Source: Vallitalea pronyensis (lineage in GTDB: Bacteria; Bacillota; Clostridia; Lachnospirales; Vallitaleaceae). Taken from it: a DNA stretch of 64,000 bases. A model generated the notes under the pieces. That model saw nothing but the letters and a program-made list of their open reading frames with translations. It ran no database searches and was not told where the DNA came from. Below, piece by piece: positions 10,181 to 20,059 of the stretch. The position numbers and the translations under genes are program-made. The stretch lies in assembly GCF_018141445.1 (NCBI RefSeq), contig NZ_CP058649.1, forward strand, positions 3,739,001 to 3,803,000, in the 5' to 3' direction. Every line of letters starts with the position of its first letter. Position 1 is the first letter of the stretch.

Positions 10181-11746
10181 ATGTATAATGTGTTATTAGT
10201 TGATGACGAACCTTTTATTGTTGATGGGCTTGAAATATTAATTGATTGGGCAAAACTTAATCTAGTCGTTGTCGGTAAAGCTTATAATGGTGAAGATGCA
10301 CTAGCTTTCATGAAGCATACCCATGTGGATATTCTTATCAGTGATATTAAAATGCCAAAAATGCAAGGATTAGAGCTGATATCCCAAGCAAAAGAGCTTA
10401 ATCCAACATGTAAATGTTTGATACTAAGTGGCTATAATGATTTTGAATATGTTAAGCAAGGCATTAAACTTGGTATCGAGAATTATTTAACCAAACCTGT
10501 GAACACGGAAGAATTAACAGCTACATTAAAAGACACGGTCAGCAAACTTGACTCTTCCACATCTAAGGTCATTTTTTCACCGGATAACAGTGAATGGCAC
10601 ATATTAAGAGGTAATATTTTATCCAGATGGGTCAATGACGCCATCACATCAGAAGAACTACTCAATCGTTCTGAATTACTGGATATTATCACGGACAGCT
10701 CTTGTTATAGTGTTGCCATTATTAATATTAAGTTGGATGATACCATCCATACGCAAGTTTCTCAAATCTACAATATCTGTTATAATTACATAAAATCAGA
10801 TACAGACATCATGTCCTTTGAAGACATGGATGGAAATTTTGTGTTAATTTTTACCCAAGAAGCATCCCCTGAACGAAATCCCTATATTATGAACTTACTG
10901 ACAGAGATTTATAATAATATTCAATCCCTTAATGTAAAAGCTCATATTACTCTGGGTCCTGATGTATTATCTTATAAAGAATTATCCATGAGTTACCAAA
11001 AAGCAAAGAAACTATTTGAGTATTTTTTAATCTACCCCAATGAAAAAGTTTTGCATACAGCCATGATTGACGAACAAAACCTTAATGTGGATAATTTGAT
11101 TACCATTGACCATAATTTGATTGCTTCTTCTCTTGCATCTAGAAATAAAGAACGCTTATTTAACTACATCGATGAACTCTTTGAAGAAGTAGTTACCATA
11201 AGTGGTATCACGCCGGATCACTTAAAAATGGTTGTGGTAGAAATACTGCTAAACTTGTATAAATCCATGAGCAGCCAATCCATACTCTTTCAAAGCGATA
11301 TCATTAATCGCCATTCAAAATCACTAGCAGAAATACACAAGATTAATGATCTCAACACGTTGAATGAAACTTTAAAAGATCTATTTATGTATATTATTGA
11401 TAAATTAAATGAAAAAGAAACACACACGAGCCCTGTTGTCTATCAAATACTGAAGTATACCCATAACAATTATAATGAAGAACTGTCCTTAAAAACCTTA
11501 AGCTATCAATTCAATATCAATACCACTTACTTGGGACAATTGTTTAAAAAAGAAACGGGTGTGTCCTTCCCCAATTATCTCAACAATTACCGTGTTGAAA
11601 AGGCTAAAGAATTTTTATTGGAGACAAACTTAAAAACTGCTCAAATAGCTAAGAAAGTAGGCTATGTGGATCCTAATTATTTCTACAGAATCTTTAAAAA
11701 ATACGCAGGCATGTCACCAACTGATTATAAAACCATAAAAGTTTAA
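10181..11746 (+). CDS. YesN-type response regulator with AraC DNA-binding domain
   Basis: The 521-residue protein has an N-terminal receiver domain (acidic pocket LVDDEP, phospho-acceptor Asp in ILISDIKMPKM, conserved Lys in YLTKP), a long central linker region of the YesN kind, and a C-terminal AraC/XylS pair of helix-turn-helix motifs ending in YFYRIFKKYAGMSPTDYK. Ribosome site AAAGGAG lies within the end of the kinase gene, so the two are translationally coupled. The likely target is the divergent importer operon. Confidence 0.9.
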   Translation: MYNVLLVDDEPFIVDGLEILIDWAKLNLVVVGKAYNGEDALAFMKHTHVDILISDIKMPKMQGLELISQAKELNPTCKCLILSGYNDFEYVKQGIKLGIENYLTKPVNTEELTATLKDTVSKLDSSTSKVIFSPDNSEWHILRGNILSRWVNDAITSEELLNRSELLDIITDSSCYSVAIINIKLDDTIHTQVSQIYNICYNYIKSDTDIMSFEDMDGNFVLIFTQEASPERNPYIMNLLTEIYNNIQSLNVKAHITLGPDVLSYKELSMSYQKAKKLFEYFLIYPNEKVLHTAMIDEQNLNVDNLITIDHNLIASSLASRNKERLFNYIDELFEEVVTISGITPDHLKMVVVEILLNLYKSMSSQSILFQSDIINRHSKSLAEIHKINDLNTLNETLKDLFMYIIDKLNEKETHTSPVVYQILKYTHNNYNEELSLKTLSYQFNINTTYLGQLFKKETGVSFPNYLNNYRVEKAKEFLLETNLKTAQIAKKVGYVDPNYFYRIFKKYAGMSPTDYKTIKV

Positions 11747-11752
11747 CGGATG

Positions 11753-11787
11753 GGGTTGTTATGTAGAAGCTTCTTGCATAACAACCC
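11753..11787 (+). terminator. Probable terminator after the two-component genes
   Basis: GGGTTGTTATG pairs perfectly with CATAACAACCC across a 13-base loop, just after the response-regulator stop. The T-run after it is short (TTAATT), so termination strength is uncertain. Confidence 0.6.
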
Positions 11788-12094
11788 TTAATTGATGCAT
11801 AAGGGTTAAGCATATAACATGCATGCGAGTTATTGTTGGGAAGGGGTTAATGGTACAGCTTACAATCGTTTAGGTCGAGATTACAATGTTAAATAGATTC
11901 CTTCTGTTGTTATACTTACCCTTATCTATAAATTAATGGTAATACATTTTATCTATAATATCTACTTGATTTTCTTTAGAAATGATGTGAAAATTATATA
12001 TATTCTTTTATTAGGATGAGCTATGCGATATAATCTGTTTTATTCTAATACCCAAACTAGGAATGAAGTACGGTATCTCTTCTAATTATTCCCA

Positions 12095-12142
12095 TAAAAA
12101 AACATATATCTATACCCTCAGAGAGAGTAAGATATATGTTTT
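12095..12142 (-). terminator. Rho-independent terminator after the GH38 gene
   Basis: On the minus strand AAAACATATATCT pairs with AGATATATGTTTT and runs into a series of seven T, 13 bases past the GH38 stop codon. Confidence 0.88.
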
Positions 12143-12155
12143 GTCATTGATGCTA

Positions 12156-15100
12156 TTATGATTTTAATTTGATTTTAAATGTCTTAATTTCAAAAGGTTT
12201 GATTTGGAATTGTATATTGCCTTCATTAAAGACAACTTGGTCATCCAATACTTTTCGTTCTTCAAGGTCACATTCAACAACCTCAGCAATCTTACCAAAT
12301 AAAGACATGGTCACATCTGAACGGCGATTGTAACACTCGTGTACACGTATAATTATATCCTCTGATGTTTCATTTTGCTTCACCACTTCTGCCATAACAT
12401 TTTCTTGATTAACATGTATAAAAGATAAGTCTTTTGGAAGTTTTCCAGTATTTTTCTTAGCCATTACAGGATAAACAGGTACATTTAACTTGTAAGCCTC
12501 GGATACGGTTTGCCCAACCTTGAAATCCCCAAGATGTGGGTATAATGCATAGGTGAACTGATGTACTTCACGGTCTGCATCTTCATTAGGCTCAGTAGGT
12601 GATTTTAATAAGGTTAAACGCATCTGAGAATCTTTGATATCATAACCGTACTTACAATCGTTCATCAAGCTGACACCATAACCATCTTCTGATAGGTCTG
12701 CCCACTTATGTCCACATACCTCAAATTTAGCCGTATCCCAGCTTGTATTCCAATGGGTTGGACGTTCCACATTACCAAATTGAATATCATAAGTTGCTTT
12801 GTTTGTATGAATATCTACTGGGAAAGCAGCTTTCACAAGGATATGCTTTTCTTTCCAATCAATGGTTGTATCAAAATCAATACGTGCTGAGTCCTTATAG
12901 ATGGTCATGTATTGTGTTATGGTTGACTCTAAGAATTTTCTTTCCATAACCAATGTGGCTTTTAATGCATCATGTGCCACAACTTCTATTTTTTGAACAT
13001 CATCTATTTCCCACATTTTCTCTTGATAATAGATGTTAATATCCCATGCGTCCCAGTTATGAGGTTTATCTTCAAATGCCTGAAGCACATTAGCTCTTTC
13101 ACCTTCTTTTAACACTTGACGATTAACGCGTTTGTCCATTAAGGATACAATATGACCTTTTTCATCCAAACGGATATCAAAAAATGCGTTCTCCAGATGA
13201 TCGGCTGTAGCAATTATATCGCTATCCATCGCTTTTTCCTCAGCCTTAAGTGCAAAGGTTTTATAGCCTTTTGCTGGGACTGTACCATAGAAAGTAACCT
13301 GACCATCTGCATAAACCGTAGGTAGTGGCATATTACCATCATAAACGGTAACAGCTTCCTCATAAGCAAATGTTATATAATCTTGTCTTTCAAAGGAAAG
13401 AGGATTGAAGATAATGACGGATTCTTCCTCAACTTGAATATGTTTTACAATGGCTTCAATGGCCTGGTCTTTTATGGCGTTTCCTTTTTCTATAATGTCT
13501 TCATATTGCTCCTTGGAATCATCGTATACTTTCTTAATGGATGACCCTGGAATAATATCATGGAATTGATTGAGACAAATGATTTCCCAACCATAGTCAA
13601 TGGCTTCTTTTGGATAGTCTAATCCATCAACGGCTTTAGCCACGGAAGATAACCATTCAACATTTTCGTATAAAAACTCTGATTTTCTATTATATCGCTT
13701 ATTTCTTGCCATACTGGTTAGTGTCCCACGATGGTATTCAAAATAAAGCTCCCCTACCCAGCTAGGTAACTTCGGATTATCCGACACATTCTTATCCAAT
13801 GTTTCGAAGAAATCCGTAGCTGTCGTTAATTTAACAACTGGACACCCTTTAATACCTTTTTCTAGACGCTTAGAAATCTCTAACATTTCCTTAGTAGGAC
13901 CACCACCGCCATCACCATGACCATAACTGATCAAGACTTCATCACTCAAATCTTTTTGTTGGTATCTTTCCCAAGCACCTTTTACAGACTTCGCATCGAT
14001 GTAACCGTTATATGTTGTAAAGAATCGTTCTGGCAGATCATCAAAATTAGCTGTTGTAATAAAATGTGTTAAAATCTTGGTACCATCCAGACCTTCCCAT
14101 TCAAAGGTATCATATGGTAATTTATTATACTCATTCCAACTGATCTTCGTCGTCATAAAATAATCTACGGAAGACTTCTTCAGAATCTGAGGTAATGCTG
14201 CACTATAACCAAATACATCCGGTAACCAGAGAATTCTATTTTCCACACCGAATTCATTTCTAAAAAACTGTTTGCCATAGAGCACTTGACGTACAAGGGA
14301 TTCACCAGAACTTAGATTACAATCAGCTTCTACCCACATAGCACCTTCAGGCTCCCAACGGCCTTCTTTTATACGCTCTTTAATTTGTTCATAAAGTTCT
14401 GGGCGGTCTTCTTTTAAGAATTTATACAATTGGGGCTGACTTGACATGAAGATGTAATCATCATATTGATGCATCAATTCAAGAACAGTGGAAAAACTTC
14501 TTTGAACCTTCAAGCGCGTTTGATCAAGGTCCCATAACCAAGCTACATCAATATGTGTATGACCCACACACTTAGTCACCACACTATTTTTATCACAGAA
14601 TTCATCATAGAATTTTTCTTCTAAGTATTGAATGGACGCTAAGATGCTTTTATAAAAATCTGAACTATAAGGCTGTCTCAAGTCAATCAGATTAATGGCT
14701 TGCGTTAAAAACTTAATCGTATCAATACGGTTCTTATCTTCTTTAGGCAGCATTTTAATGACTTCTAGTGGTACATAGATATCATAAAACAGCTTTTCTA
14801 TGGCATCATCGAGAATACATACGGTATTGCGACATTCTGATAAGCCACCTTCCGTACCACTATAACCCTGTATATCCACAACGAATGTCTCACCTAGCTT
14901 AGCGTCCCGTGTTAATTCAATCTCAAGGTGATTGACGTCAAGTCCTTGTCTAATCTTTCCATTAACAAACGCAAGGAACTGAACGTTTTTCGCATCCCAT
15001 TCACCTTCTTTACCTGTTGTTACCCGATAGACTAGTTTTTTATTAGCAAATTCTTCTGTAACGGTGAATTCACCTCTAAACCAAGCATACTTATCTGTTC

Positions 15101-15278
15101 CACCCCAGCGGTCATCTTGATGATATGCCATCCAAGGCGCATCTCCTTGTTCCGCTTCTGTAGGCTCTGTGTAGAAACCCTCTTTCATTTGAATGGTCGC
15201 TAATGGGTGTTTCTTTACATATTTTAACTTCTTTAATTCGGATGTTAATTTGGTTATTCTTTCGATCTCAAAAAACAT
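12156..15278 (-). CDS. GH38 alpha-mannosidase
   Basis: The 1040-residue protein has the full GH38 layout: an N-terminal accessory domain, the catalytic barrel with zinc-binding motif GHTHIDVAWLW at residues 239-249, the nucleophile Asp354 in WLPDVFGYS, further motif YGHGDGGGGPT, and the large beta-rich C-terminal domains. The length matches bacterial GH38 enzymes. No signal peptide is visible, so it is probably cytoplasmic and acts on imported oligosaccharides, removing terminal alpha-linked mannose. It stands alone with its own terminator, convergent with the two-component genes, and complements the GH130 phosphorylase in glycan breakdown. Confidence 0.92.
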   Translation of the reverse strand: MFFEIERITKLTSELKKLKYVKKHPLATIQMKEGFYTEPTEAEQGDAPWMAYHQDDRWGGTDKYAWFRGEFTVTEEFANKKLVYRVTTGKEGEWDAKNVQFLAFVNGKIRQGLDVNHLEIELTRDAKLGETFVVDIQGYSGTEGGLSECRNTVCILDDAIEKLFYDIYVPLEVIKMLPKEDKNRIDTIKFLTQAINLIDLRQPYSSDFYKSILASIQYLEEKFYDEFCDKNSVVTKCVGHTHIDVAWLWDLDQTRLKVQRSFSTVLELMHQYDDYIFMSSQPQLYKFLKEDRPELYEQIKERIKEGRWEPEGAMWVEADCNLSSGESLVRQVLYGKQFFRNEFGVENRILWLPDVFGYSAALPQILKKSSVDYFMTTKISWNEYNKLPYDTFEWEGLDGTKILTHFITTANFDDLPERFFTTYNGYIDAKSVKGAWERYQQKDLSDEVLISYGHGDGGGGPTKEMLEISKRLEKGIKGCPVVKLTTATDFFETLDKNVSDNPKLPSWVGELYFEYHRGTLTSMARNKRYNRKSEFLYENVEWLSSVAKAVDGLDYPKEAIDYGWEIICLNQFHDIIPGSSIKKVYDDSKEQYEDIIEKGNAIKDQAIEAIVKHIQVEEESVIIFNPLSFERQDYITFAYEEAVTVYDGNMPLPTVYADGQVTFYGTVPAKGYKTFALKAEEKAMDSDIIATADHLENAFFDIRLDEKGHIVSLMDKRVNRQVLKEGERANVLQAFEDKPHNWDAWDINIYYQEKMWEIDDVQKIEVVAHDALKATLVMERKFLESTITQYMTIYKDSARIDFDTTIDWKEKHILVKAAFPVDIHTNKATYDIQFGNVERPTHWNTSWDTAKFEVCGHKWADLSEDGYGVSLMNDCKYGYDIKDSQMRLTLLKSPTEPNEDADREVHQFTYALYPHLGDFKVGQTVSEAYKLNVPVYPVMAKKNTGKLPKDLSFIHVNQENVMAEVVKQNETSEDIIIRVHECYNRRSDVTMSLFGKIAEVVECDLEERKVLDDQVVFNEGNIQFQIKPFEIKTFKIKLKS

Positions 15279-15450
15279 AATTGACCTCCCTCTGCAACTC
15301 TATTTTTAGTTATACGTCTTTTTAATTATTTGCTTCCTGTATACTTTTAATTCATACTCCCAAATCACTTCTATTATAGAACGTCAAGTCCATCATTAAA
15401 ATAGCTAGAACAGACCTTTTTTTAAGATTTTCAGACATCCACCTATCCCG

Positions 15451-16278
15451 CTAGACGTAGAGATACCATTCGTCCAACCAAGGATGGTTACCGTACTTCT
15501 CCTTAATACACTGGGCTATATCTTGAATGAGGGCTTCTGCTGAGGTGTACTGATGATATTCTGTTAATTCCAGCCCACATGGAATGGTTTTATCTTTATC
15601 CAATATGGTTTTACTAAAAGATAATACGCTATCCTTCTGTTTTTTTCCTAACGATGTGTCCTGCAAATGATAAAATAACCACTTATCATTAGGATAAGCT
15701 TCTTCATCCAAGAGATAGTATGCTTGGCATATTTTTTTAAGAAGTCTGCCACCAAAAACATAAACACTCATTTCATCACCACGTTTTAGAGGATGCCGCA
15801 TCCAATCCAGATCAAGCTGTAGATTTATATACTGTCTTTTAATATCCTCAAGAGTCACTATTGGCTCACGTGTATGCTCATTTACAATGGACGCAAACTG
15901 ACCATGTGCATCATGCAATACCTTAACATGGGTATACTCCCATACTTCCTCATAGTTTTTTTCTTCAAAATAAGACCTAAGCTTCCCATAACTCTCCATA
16001 TGATAATGCCCGATCCAATCCGGCAATGGCAAGAAGACACCATCTTGCCGGTCAATGAGCTCTGCTTCATAATAAGCTTTAATAATCTTCTCTTTTACAT
16101 CTTTGGAACAGAAAAATACAAGGTCAATATCCGAATAGGCATCAGCTGTACCTCTAGCAGTACTGCCTTTTAAAATTAGACTGAGTGCATGCCAATACCT
16201 TTTCAAAACATCATGTTTTGATAATTCATGACAATAATACTTAGCTTCCTCCAGAAGCTCCTTACTTATTTCATTCAT
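15451..16278 (-). CDS. Nucleotidyltransferase-domain protein
   Basis: About 275 residues. The N-terminal third has the polymerase-beta nucleotidyltransferase signature GSTARGTADAYSDIDLVFF, with the GS motif and the two metal-binding aspartates. The remainder is helical and resembles lone aminoglycoside-adenylyltransferase-like or MNT-type proteins. I start at the ATG at 16278, which has AAGGGGAG upstream; a longer in-frame reading to 16338 has no ribosome site. No HEPN partner is seen next to it, so a toxin-antitoxin role is not supported. Substrate unknown. Confidence 0.7.
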   Translation of the reverse strand: MNEISKELLEEAKYYCHELSKHDVLKRYWHALSLILKGSTARGTADAYSDIDLVFFCSKDVKEKIIKAYYEAELIDRQDGVFLPLPDWIGHYHMESYGKLRSYFEEKNYEEVWEYTHVKVLHDAHGQFASIVNEHTREPIVTLEDIKRQYINLQLDLDWMRHPLKRGDEMSVYVFGGRLLKKICQAYYLLDEEAYPNDKWLFYHLQDTSLGKKQKDSVLSFSKTILDKDKTIPCGLELTEYHQYTSAEALIQDIAQCIKEKYGNHPWLDEWYLYV

Positions 16279-16440
16279 GTTTACACTCCCCTTAACAACC
16301 TGCTTAATAATTACCCAACAAAAAACAGCATTTGACAACTAGATGACGTATTATCATGGCTTGAATACGTTCATTATAGAAGCAAAATGCTGCTATTAAA
16401 ATGTGTTTACTAGACTTAATTTTATGATTTTAGGACATTC

Positions 16441-17328
16441 TTAAAAGGATGTGTTCATTCTAAAAAAACCTGGAGGAAACCCCTCTTCCCTTTTAAAGAA
16501 CTGGTTAAAATAATACTCACTTGAAAAACCTAATTGTTCAGCTATTTCTTTCATTAGCATGTCCGTGTCTTTTAACAATTCCTTTGCTTTTTTCAGCTTA
16601 ATCTGGTTAATGTATTGCTTAGCTGATAAACCTGTTTTCTTCTTAATAATACGGCTTATCTGTTTTTCACTGAGATACATGTAGTCAGCTACGTGCTTAA
16701 TCATCATTGGGCTGCTAATATTATCCTTAATGTATTGACTCATGAGTTCAAAACGATAGTCACCTTTTTTATGTTTTAGGGGCACGGCATAATCAAATTG
16801 TTTGCCTTCACTCATAACTTGGATTGCTTTTGTAATGATTAATAAAATGTAACGTTGAATCTGACCATAATAACCAATGTTTTCATAATAAGCACTTGCT
16901 AAGACTTCTTCAAATAGTTTTATAATGCCATTACGATCATTGTATGCTTTGCATAAGCTGTCATTTAAAATCTTAAAGAGTAACGCATCCTCTGTACTTG
17001 CCGTTTGATTCAGCGTAATCTGACAATGCATGCAGTATTCCACATACTGCTTTCCTTGGATATTGACCTGTTCATGATATTCTCCTGGCTTCGTCACGTA
17101 GAATTGACCTTGTTCTACCATGAATGTATCCATATCTGTTTTAACAGCTGACATACCTTCTGCAACAAAGTGAAATTCATATGCCGAATGGGTATGACGT
17201 CCAATGTACCAATCTTGTTCCACAGTCATGACACGAAACCAGTACATTTCGATATCGTAGGAGCCACTACTGAATTTTAGGTCCAATTGGGATAATTTAT
17301 GAGATGCTTTTCCTCGATCTACTTCCAT
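16441..17328 (-). CDS. AraC-family transcriptional regulator
   Basis: The 295-residue protein has an N-terminal cupin-like sensing domain (histidines in WYIGRHTHSAYEFHFV) and a C-terminal AraC double helix-turn-helix ending in SSEYYFNQFFKREEGFPP. Ribosome site GGGGAGAG precedes the ATG. It may control the neighbouring nucleotidyltransferase or GH38 gene, but the sequence does not show its target. Confidence 0.88.
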   Translation of the reverse strand: MEVDRGKASHKLSQLDLKFSSGSYDIEMYWFRVMTVEQDWYIGRHTHSAYEFHFVAEGMSAVKTDMDTFMVEQGQFYVTKPGEYHEQVNIQGKQYVEYCMHCQITLNQTASTEDALLFKILNDSLCKAYNDRNGIIKLFEEVLASAYYENIGYYGQIQRYILLIITKAIQVMSEGKQFDYAVPLKHKKGDYRFELMSQYIKDNISSPMMIKHVADYMYLSEKQISRIIKKKTGLSAKQYINQIKLKKAKELLKDTDMLMKEIAEQLGFSSEYYFNQFFKREEGFPPGFFRMNTSF

Positions 17329-17349
17329 GGATCTCTCCCCTTTATGGTC

Positions 17350-17790
17350 TTATAGCTCTTTCTCATGAACAACTGTTTCCGCTACAGGACGAAACTTCTT
17401 ACTTCTCCATTTTTCTTCATTTGCTCGTATTAGAAAATAAGCTGCGGTTAATAAAACAAAGCCACAGACAATAGCAAGGAGTTCGGTATTACCCAGTTGT
17501 AGCGCATGTCCTATACCATATCCTATTCCCAGCCCAACAAATAAAAAAATAAGAGGAATGGTATACATGATAAATACTGCTTGCAAAAAATTACTCTGTT
17601 CCAGTGATATGGCAACAGCATCCCCTACTTTGGCTTGACACCGATTCTCTGCTTCCACTATCATATCTTTCGACGTAAGTCCTGCCGTACAAGCTCGACA
17701 TTTGGCACAGGCTTCTTGTCTCTCCAGTTTCACGGTTACATATTCACCGGATTGTTTGGTTACAATACCTATCTCTGGCATATGGCTCAC
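17350..17790 (-). CDS. RseC/MucC-type SoxR-reducing-system family membrane protein
   Basis: The 146-residue protein begins with a small beta domain carrying the cysteine cluster CAKCRAC at about residues 28-34, followed by two membrane helices (about 72-94 and 100-120) and a basic tail. This is the layout of the RseC/MucC family, associated with redox control of SoxR or sigma factors in other bacteria and with Rnf-type electron transport in many anaerobes. Its role here is not apparent from the neighbours. Confidence 0.75.
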   Translation of the reverse strand: MSHMPEIGIVTKQSGEYVTVKLERQEACAKCRACTAGLTSKDMIVEAENRCQAKVGDAVAISLEQSNFLQAVFIMYTIPLIFLFVGLGIGYGIGHALQLGNTELLAIVCGFVLLTAAYFLIRANEEKWRSKKFRPVAETVVHEKEL

Positions 17791-17960
17791 CTTCTTATCT
17801 ATATATTTCGTTCCTATAATAAGCTTCTCTCATCATGGTATCATGCCACAAAATGATGGTGGCAGATCTGTTATGTCACTTTTTGTAACAAAATAAAATC
17901 CACTTCTTTATAGTATCAAAATGTGTACTATAAGTCCATGGATTTTTTTTGAAACCTATT

Positions 17961-18980
17961 CTATTCTGTTGCCGCTTTTTGTAAAGCAAATATATTCTCA
18001 AGGGGTACATCACTCTGCAACGCCTCATGGCTGGGTGAGATGACAAAACCATCACCAAATATACCTTTTAAACGTTCTACTTCTTCTATAATGTCCTCAG
18101 GTGAACCATTGGGTAGTAACACCTGCGTATCTACGCCTCCAACAAAGATAATGTCATCTTTATACTGTACCAATTCTTCTGCAGACATCCCTTGTGCCTT
18201 AGCTTGAAGAGGATGTAAGGCATCCATACCTGTTTCTATTAAATCAGGGATAACCTTTGAAATAGCACCACAGGAATGAAGCATCACTTTTAAATCATAA
18301 CTTTTTGCAAGCTGCACCAGGTTTTTAAAACTAGGTAGAACAAACTTTCTAAATAACTGAGGACTAATCAGGGTATCTAACTGACTTCCAAAATCATTAC
18401 CAAAGAAGAAGCCATATAAAACATCCTTACCTTGACATCCTTCAAAGATTCGCCTATTGGTTTCTAAGTAAAAATCAACAAACTTATGGGTCACTGCTTC
18501 AACCAATTCAGGTTCCGTATACATCTTAATGAAATAATCTTCCATACCAAAAAAGTCTGCTACAAGATGAAAAAAAGGTGACCACATACCGCCAAAAACA
18601 GCAAAACCTTTATCATTGGCTTTCTGTATAAAACGTATGTACCCGTCTACATCAATATACGCTGGGTCTGGCCAAGGTAATGCATCCACATTTTCTAAGG
18701 TAATATCTGCATAGGTTCCCCCTTCACTCAAGGTTTCCCGCTTACCAAAGATATCACTAAACATGCCTTTCCCCTCTGGATGCTTCCAAAATCCCCCTGC
18801 TGGCAGCCAAACAAAATCATCGCCTAACTGTTCACTTAATGCCACACTATCCCCTGTGGGTATGCCAAAATGCTCACAAAGCGTCACTTCAACCTCATGT
18901 GTAGGGTTGCCCTTCCAAAAAGGATTTCTATCGACCTTTTCTCGATTAAAGGTTGCCCTAATACGCTCTTTACCTGTCAT
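17961..18980 (-). CDS. Uroporphyrinogen decarboxylase-family protein (MtaA/CmuA-like)
   Basis: About 339 residues with the UroD barrel pattern. It carries the metal-ligand type motif LHSCGAISKVIPDL near residue 240, as in zinc-dependent corrinoid methyltransferases of the MtaA group rather than haem-forming HemE. I start at 18980, behind a clear GGAGGAG; a longer reading to 19094 runs through the promoter region. No corrinoid protein or partner methyltransferase is adjacent. It is divergent from an AraC-type gene, which may control it. Substrate unknown. Confidence 0.75.
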   Translation of the reverse strand: MTGKERIRATFNREKVDRNPFWKGNPTHEVEVTLCEHFGIPTGDSVALSEQLGDDFVWLPAGGFWKHPEGKGMFSDIFGKRETLSEGGTYADITLENVDALPWPDPAYIDVDGYIRFIQKANDKGFAVFGGMWSPFFHLVADFFGMEDYFIKMYTEPELVEAVTHKFVDFYLETNRRIFEGCQGKDVLYGFFFGNDFGSQLDTLISPQLFRKFVLPSFKNLVQLAKSYDLKVMLHSCGAISKVIPDLIETGMDALHPLQAKAQGMSAEELVQYKDDIIFVGGVDTQVLLPNGSPEDIIEEVERLKGIFGDGFVISPSHEALQSDVPLENIFALQKAATE

Positions 18981-19157
18981 GGTATCTCCTCCAATAAATG
19001 TATGTTTATACTTAGTATACAACCCAATGACTTCTAATCCTATAGGAAAAATCATGGGATACTTAAACAAAATCCAGTAATACCAACGAAACATTGACGA
19101 AGCATAGAAAACGACTTATACTGTACCTATATGTAAACGGAAATTGGGGATTAGCTT

Positions 19158-19982
19158 ATGGATAATCAAATCAGCATTTATAATCAAATATTTGACCATT
19201 TGGAAATTGAATTAAAAAATGTAGGTCATACATTATGTGACCATTCTTGGTACAGTCATCAATCATATTTTGAATATGACAGTATCGGCCTTGTATTGGA
19301 TGGTCAGATTTGGATTCAATACGACACCACAGAATTTGTTGCACAAGCTGGCGAACTGTACTATATTCCAGGTGGGCACATACAGTCTTTCCATACCCAC
19401 CAATGTTCCACTGCAACGAAATACTGGTGTCATTTTTCTGCCCTTTTAAGTGGCAGCCGTTTATACGATTTTATTCATATGCCCAACCATGTAGCCTGTT
19501 CCAATATGGACCTATCGGTTAATCTTTTTCAAACCATGTTAACGGCTTTTCGTGATAAGGCAATTGGTAACCGTTTATTGTACCAAAGTAAATTATTAGA
19601 ACTTATACACTGCTATACCCATCATCATGTGGACACAATCAGTTTAAAAAACAACCAATTAACCAATGATATGCATCATATCATCGCCTATATCGAAAAA
19701 AATATCAGCAATCCCCTTTCTATTAAGGAATTAGCTGATATTGCAGGTTTTAGTACGAACTATTTTATTGAATTATTTAAACGGTACTTCCATATTACGC
19801 CACATCAATATATCATTAACCAGAAGATGTCCATGGCAAAAACCTTATTAACATGTACGGATTTAACCATTAAAGAGGTCAGTACACAACTTGGCTTTTC
19901 ATCACAAAACTATTTTTCTGAGATATTTAAAACCCATACCAGCTATTCTCCATCTCTATATCGTAAGTTACAACTCAGCTAA
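19158..19982 (+). CDS. AraC-family transcriptional regulator
   Basis: The 274-residue protein has an N-terminal cupin-like domain and two C-terminal helix-turn-helix motifs (FSTNYFIELFKRYFHITP and FSSQNYFSEIFKTHTSYSP). Ribosome site GGGGATT lies 8 bases before the ATG. It is the only plus-strand gene between the two-component pair and 54 kb. It is divergent from the UroD-like gene and convergent with the sulfoquinovosidase gene, so it could regulate either. Confidence 0.88.
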   Translation: MDNQISIYNQIFDHLEIELKNVGHTLCDHSWYSHQSYFEYDSIGLVLDGQIWIQYDTTEFVAQAGELYYIPGGHIQSFHTHQCSTATKYWCHFSALLSGSRLYDFIHMPNHVACSNMDLSVNLFQTMLTAFRDKAIGNRLLYQSKLLELIHCYTHHHVDTISLKNNQLTNDMHHIIAYIEKNISNPLSIKELADIAGFSTNYFIELFKRYFHITPHQYIINQKMSMAKTLLTCTDLTIKEVSTQLGFSSQNYFSEIFKTHTSYSPSLYRKLQLS

Positions 19983-20059
19983 TAGCATAATTGGTACAAA
20001 CTGTATAATTTTAACCCGTACAAAAGCATATGGACCGCTTCCTATTTGGCCAAGTGCTC

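Larger units (their letters stand above)
11747..12155. other. Intergenic region between convergent genes, 409 bases
   Basis: Holds a hairpin for the plus-strand response-regulator gene (11753-11787) and a terminator for the minus-strand GH38 gene (12095-12142). Between them is AT-rich sequence in which I see no gene. Confidence 0.6.

Noticed and set aside
15451..16278. MNT/HEPN toxin-antitoxin pair
   Set aside because: Only the nucleotidyltransferase-like protein is present; no HEPN gene adjoins it.
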